DNA of 64,000 bases from Lichenihabitans sp033947565 (GTDB lineage Bacteria; Pseudomonadota; Alphaproteobacteria; Rhizobiales; Beijerinckiaceae), in assembly GCF_033947565.1 (NCBI RefSeq), contig NZ_JARPVX010000002.1, forward strand, positions 124,001-188,000. Direction: 5' to 3'. Positions 63,324 through 64,000 of this stretch are shown here, one piece after another; position 1 is the stretch's first letter; the number at the start of each line of letters is the position of its first letter. Below the pieces are notes generated by a model. The model had not been told where the DNA came from, did no database searches, and saw nothing but the letters and a program-made list of their open reading frames with translations. The translations under genes and the position numbers were made by a program.

Positions 63324-64000
63324 TCAGTTCTTGTGCCGGTGATCGTCCGCATAAAGGATTGCCACCTGGCGGTCCGAATCCGAAGCTGCGTCCGAGGCCC
63401 GGTTGTAGAGATCGATGATCCAGGCGTCGCGGCTGTCGGTTGCGGCGTCCTTGGCCAGCATCAGCCACATCAGGCCGCGGGCGCGCTGGCGGGCGACGCC
63501 ATCGAAGCCGTTGAACAGCATGTGTCCAAGCAGTGCCTCGGCCTGCTTGTGGTTCTTCTCGGCCGCCAGCGCCATCCAACGCACCGCCTGCCGGGTATCC
63601 TTGGCGATGTTCGGGGCGCCATCGAGATAAAGCCGCGCCAGATTATATTGCGCATCGGCGCTGCCGAAATTCAGCGCCGCATATTGAAACATCTCGAGCG
63701 CCCGCTCGGAATCGGGCCTGACGTCCGTGTTGGCGATGCCGTTCAGGTCGTAGATGCCGAGCGCCACAAAGGCATTGGCCACCACCGACACGTCACGGAC
63801 GCTATGATTGTCCTCATCGTAATTCTGGACGATCTGCGTGAAGTAATCGAAGGCCTTGGTGTCGTCCTGCGGCACCCCGTCGCCATCGGCATACATCTTG
63901 CCGAGCTTCCAGCGGGCGAGCGGATTGCCACCGGCGGCTGCGTATTTGAAGGCTTCGACAGAGGATTTGACGTCACCGGACCGATAGACCGCGATACCCT
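63324..64000 (-). CDS. exoR: ExoR-like periplasmic Sel1-repeat regulator (5' end beyond window)
   Basis: The gene runs off the right edge; about 225 C-terminal residues are visible. Sel1 (TPR-like) repeats include NPLARWKLGKMYADGDGVPQ, ADAQYNLARLYLDGAPN, VRWMALAAEKNHKQAEALLG and RQRARGLMWLMLAKDAATDS, ending DDHRHKN. This matches, from memory, rhizobial ExoR: YAAAGGNP, then WKLG, NAFVALG and GHMLF motifs. ExoR binds the sensor ChvG (ExoS) in the periplasm and restrains the ChvG-ChvI system, which controls exopolysaccharide and motility. The signal peptide lies outside the window. Confidence 0.88.
   Translation of the reverse strand, partial: GIAVYRSGDVKSSVEAFKYAAAGGNPLARWKLGKMYADGDGVPQDDTKAFDYFTQIVQNYDEDNHSVRDVSVVANAFVALGIYDLNGIANTDVRPDSERALEMFQYAALNFGSADAQYNLARLYLDGAPNIAKDTRQAVRWMALAAEKNHKQAEALLGHMLFNGFDGVARQRARGLMWLMLAKDAATDSRDAWIIDLYNRASDAASDSDRQVAILYADDHRHKN

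Overview
The window looks like an ordinary chromosomal segment of a high-GC alphaproteobacterium, most likely of the order Hyphomicrobiales (Rhizobiales). This is inferred from gene content: an ExoR-type Sel1-repeat protein, a HisS-HisZ-HisG block, ClpS-ClpA next to a D,D-carboxypeptidase with a SPOR domain, a Liv transporter carrying the small DUF6867 membrane protein, DUF4164-ZapA beside gap, and a choline ChoXWV system. I see no insertion sequence, prophage, integrase, CRISPR array or plasmid function. Coding density is very high and genes often overlap by 1-4 bases at stop/start junctions.

Layout. 1-1403: end of a SIS-domain sugar-phosphate enzyme, then nagA (amino sugar catabolism). 1435-6122: secreted META-domain protein, hisG-hisZ-hisS on the minus strand, and a small secreted Cys-rich protein. 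6226-16923: GH15 glucoamylase-like enzyme, nucleoside hydrolase, CDF metal transporter, lipoprotein, L,D-transpeptidase, DUF971, DUF3311 plus a sodium:solute symporter, moaA, an orphan TRAP-type binding protein, and an Mrp/ApbC Fe-S carrier. 17021-23070: clpA, clpS, D,D-carboxypeptidase, DnaJ-domain membrane protein, tRNA(CAT). 23183-31856: ccdA, a complete branched-chain amino acid ABC transporter operon, purB, pncA. 31837-40374: DHH phosphoesterase and a reductive pyrimidine degradation regulon (amaB-hydA-GNAT, a divergent TetR/RutR-like regulator, preT-preA), interrupted by a Mop-domain gene and a secreted protein. 40657-44943: mtnA, ABC exporter, MFS transporter. 44962-50350: PRC-barrel protein and three nucleotide-sugar genes suggesting UDP-QuiNAc and UDP-GlcNAcA synthesis. 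50424-53692: tRNA-Thr and choXWV. 53704-57784: GNAT, OmpA/MotB-like and ExbB/MotA-like pair, inositol monophosphatase, zapA, DUF4164. 58001-64000: gap, pgk, UbiH-like monooxygenase, lipid A-type acyltransferase, xthA, and exoR running off the end.

How the genes work together. The clearest functional unit is pyrimidine catabolism. PreT/PreA reduce uracil or thymine, HydA opens the ring, AmaB removes the carbamoyl group, and a TetR regulator sits divergently. Two inverted repeats with the same plan, TGACC-N4-GGTCA, lie upstream of amaB/tetR and upstream of preT, and match the architecture known for RutR operators. The livHMGF block, choXWV and clpS-clpA are further coherent units.

No convincing undescribed system was found. 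The most interesting points are the shared operator of the pyrimidine regulon, the long HisG that coexists with HisZ, the coupled ExbB-like/OmpA-like/GNAT trio, the UDP-QuiNAc cassette, candidate sigma-54 promoters for the Liv and choline transporters, and several strong intergenic hairpins.
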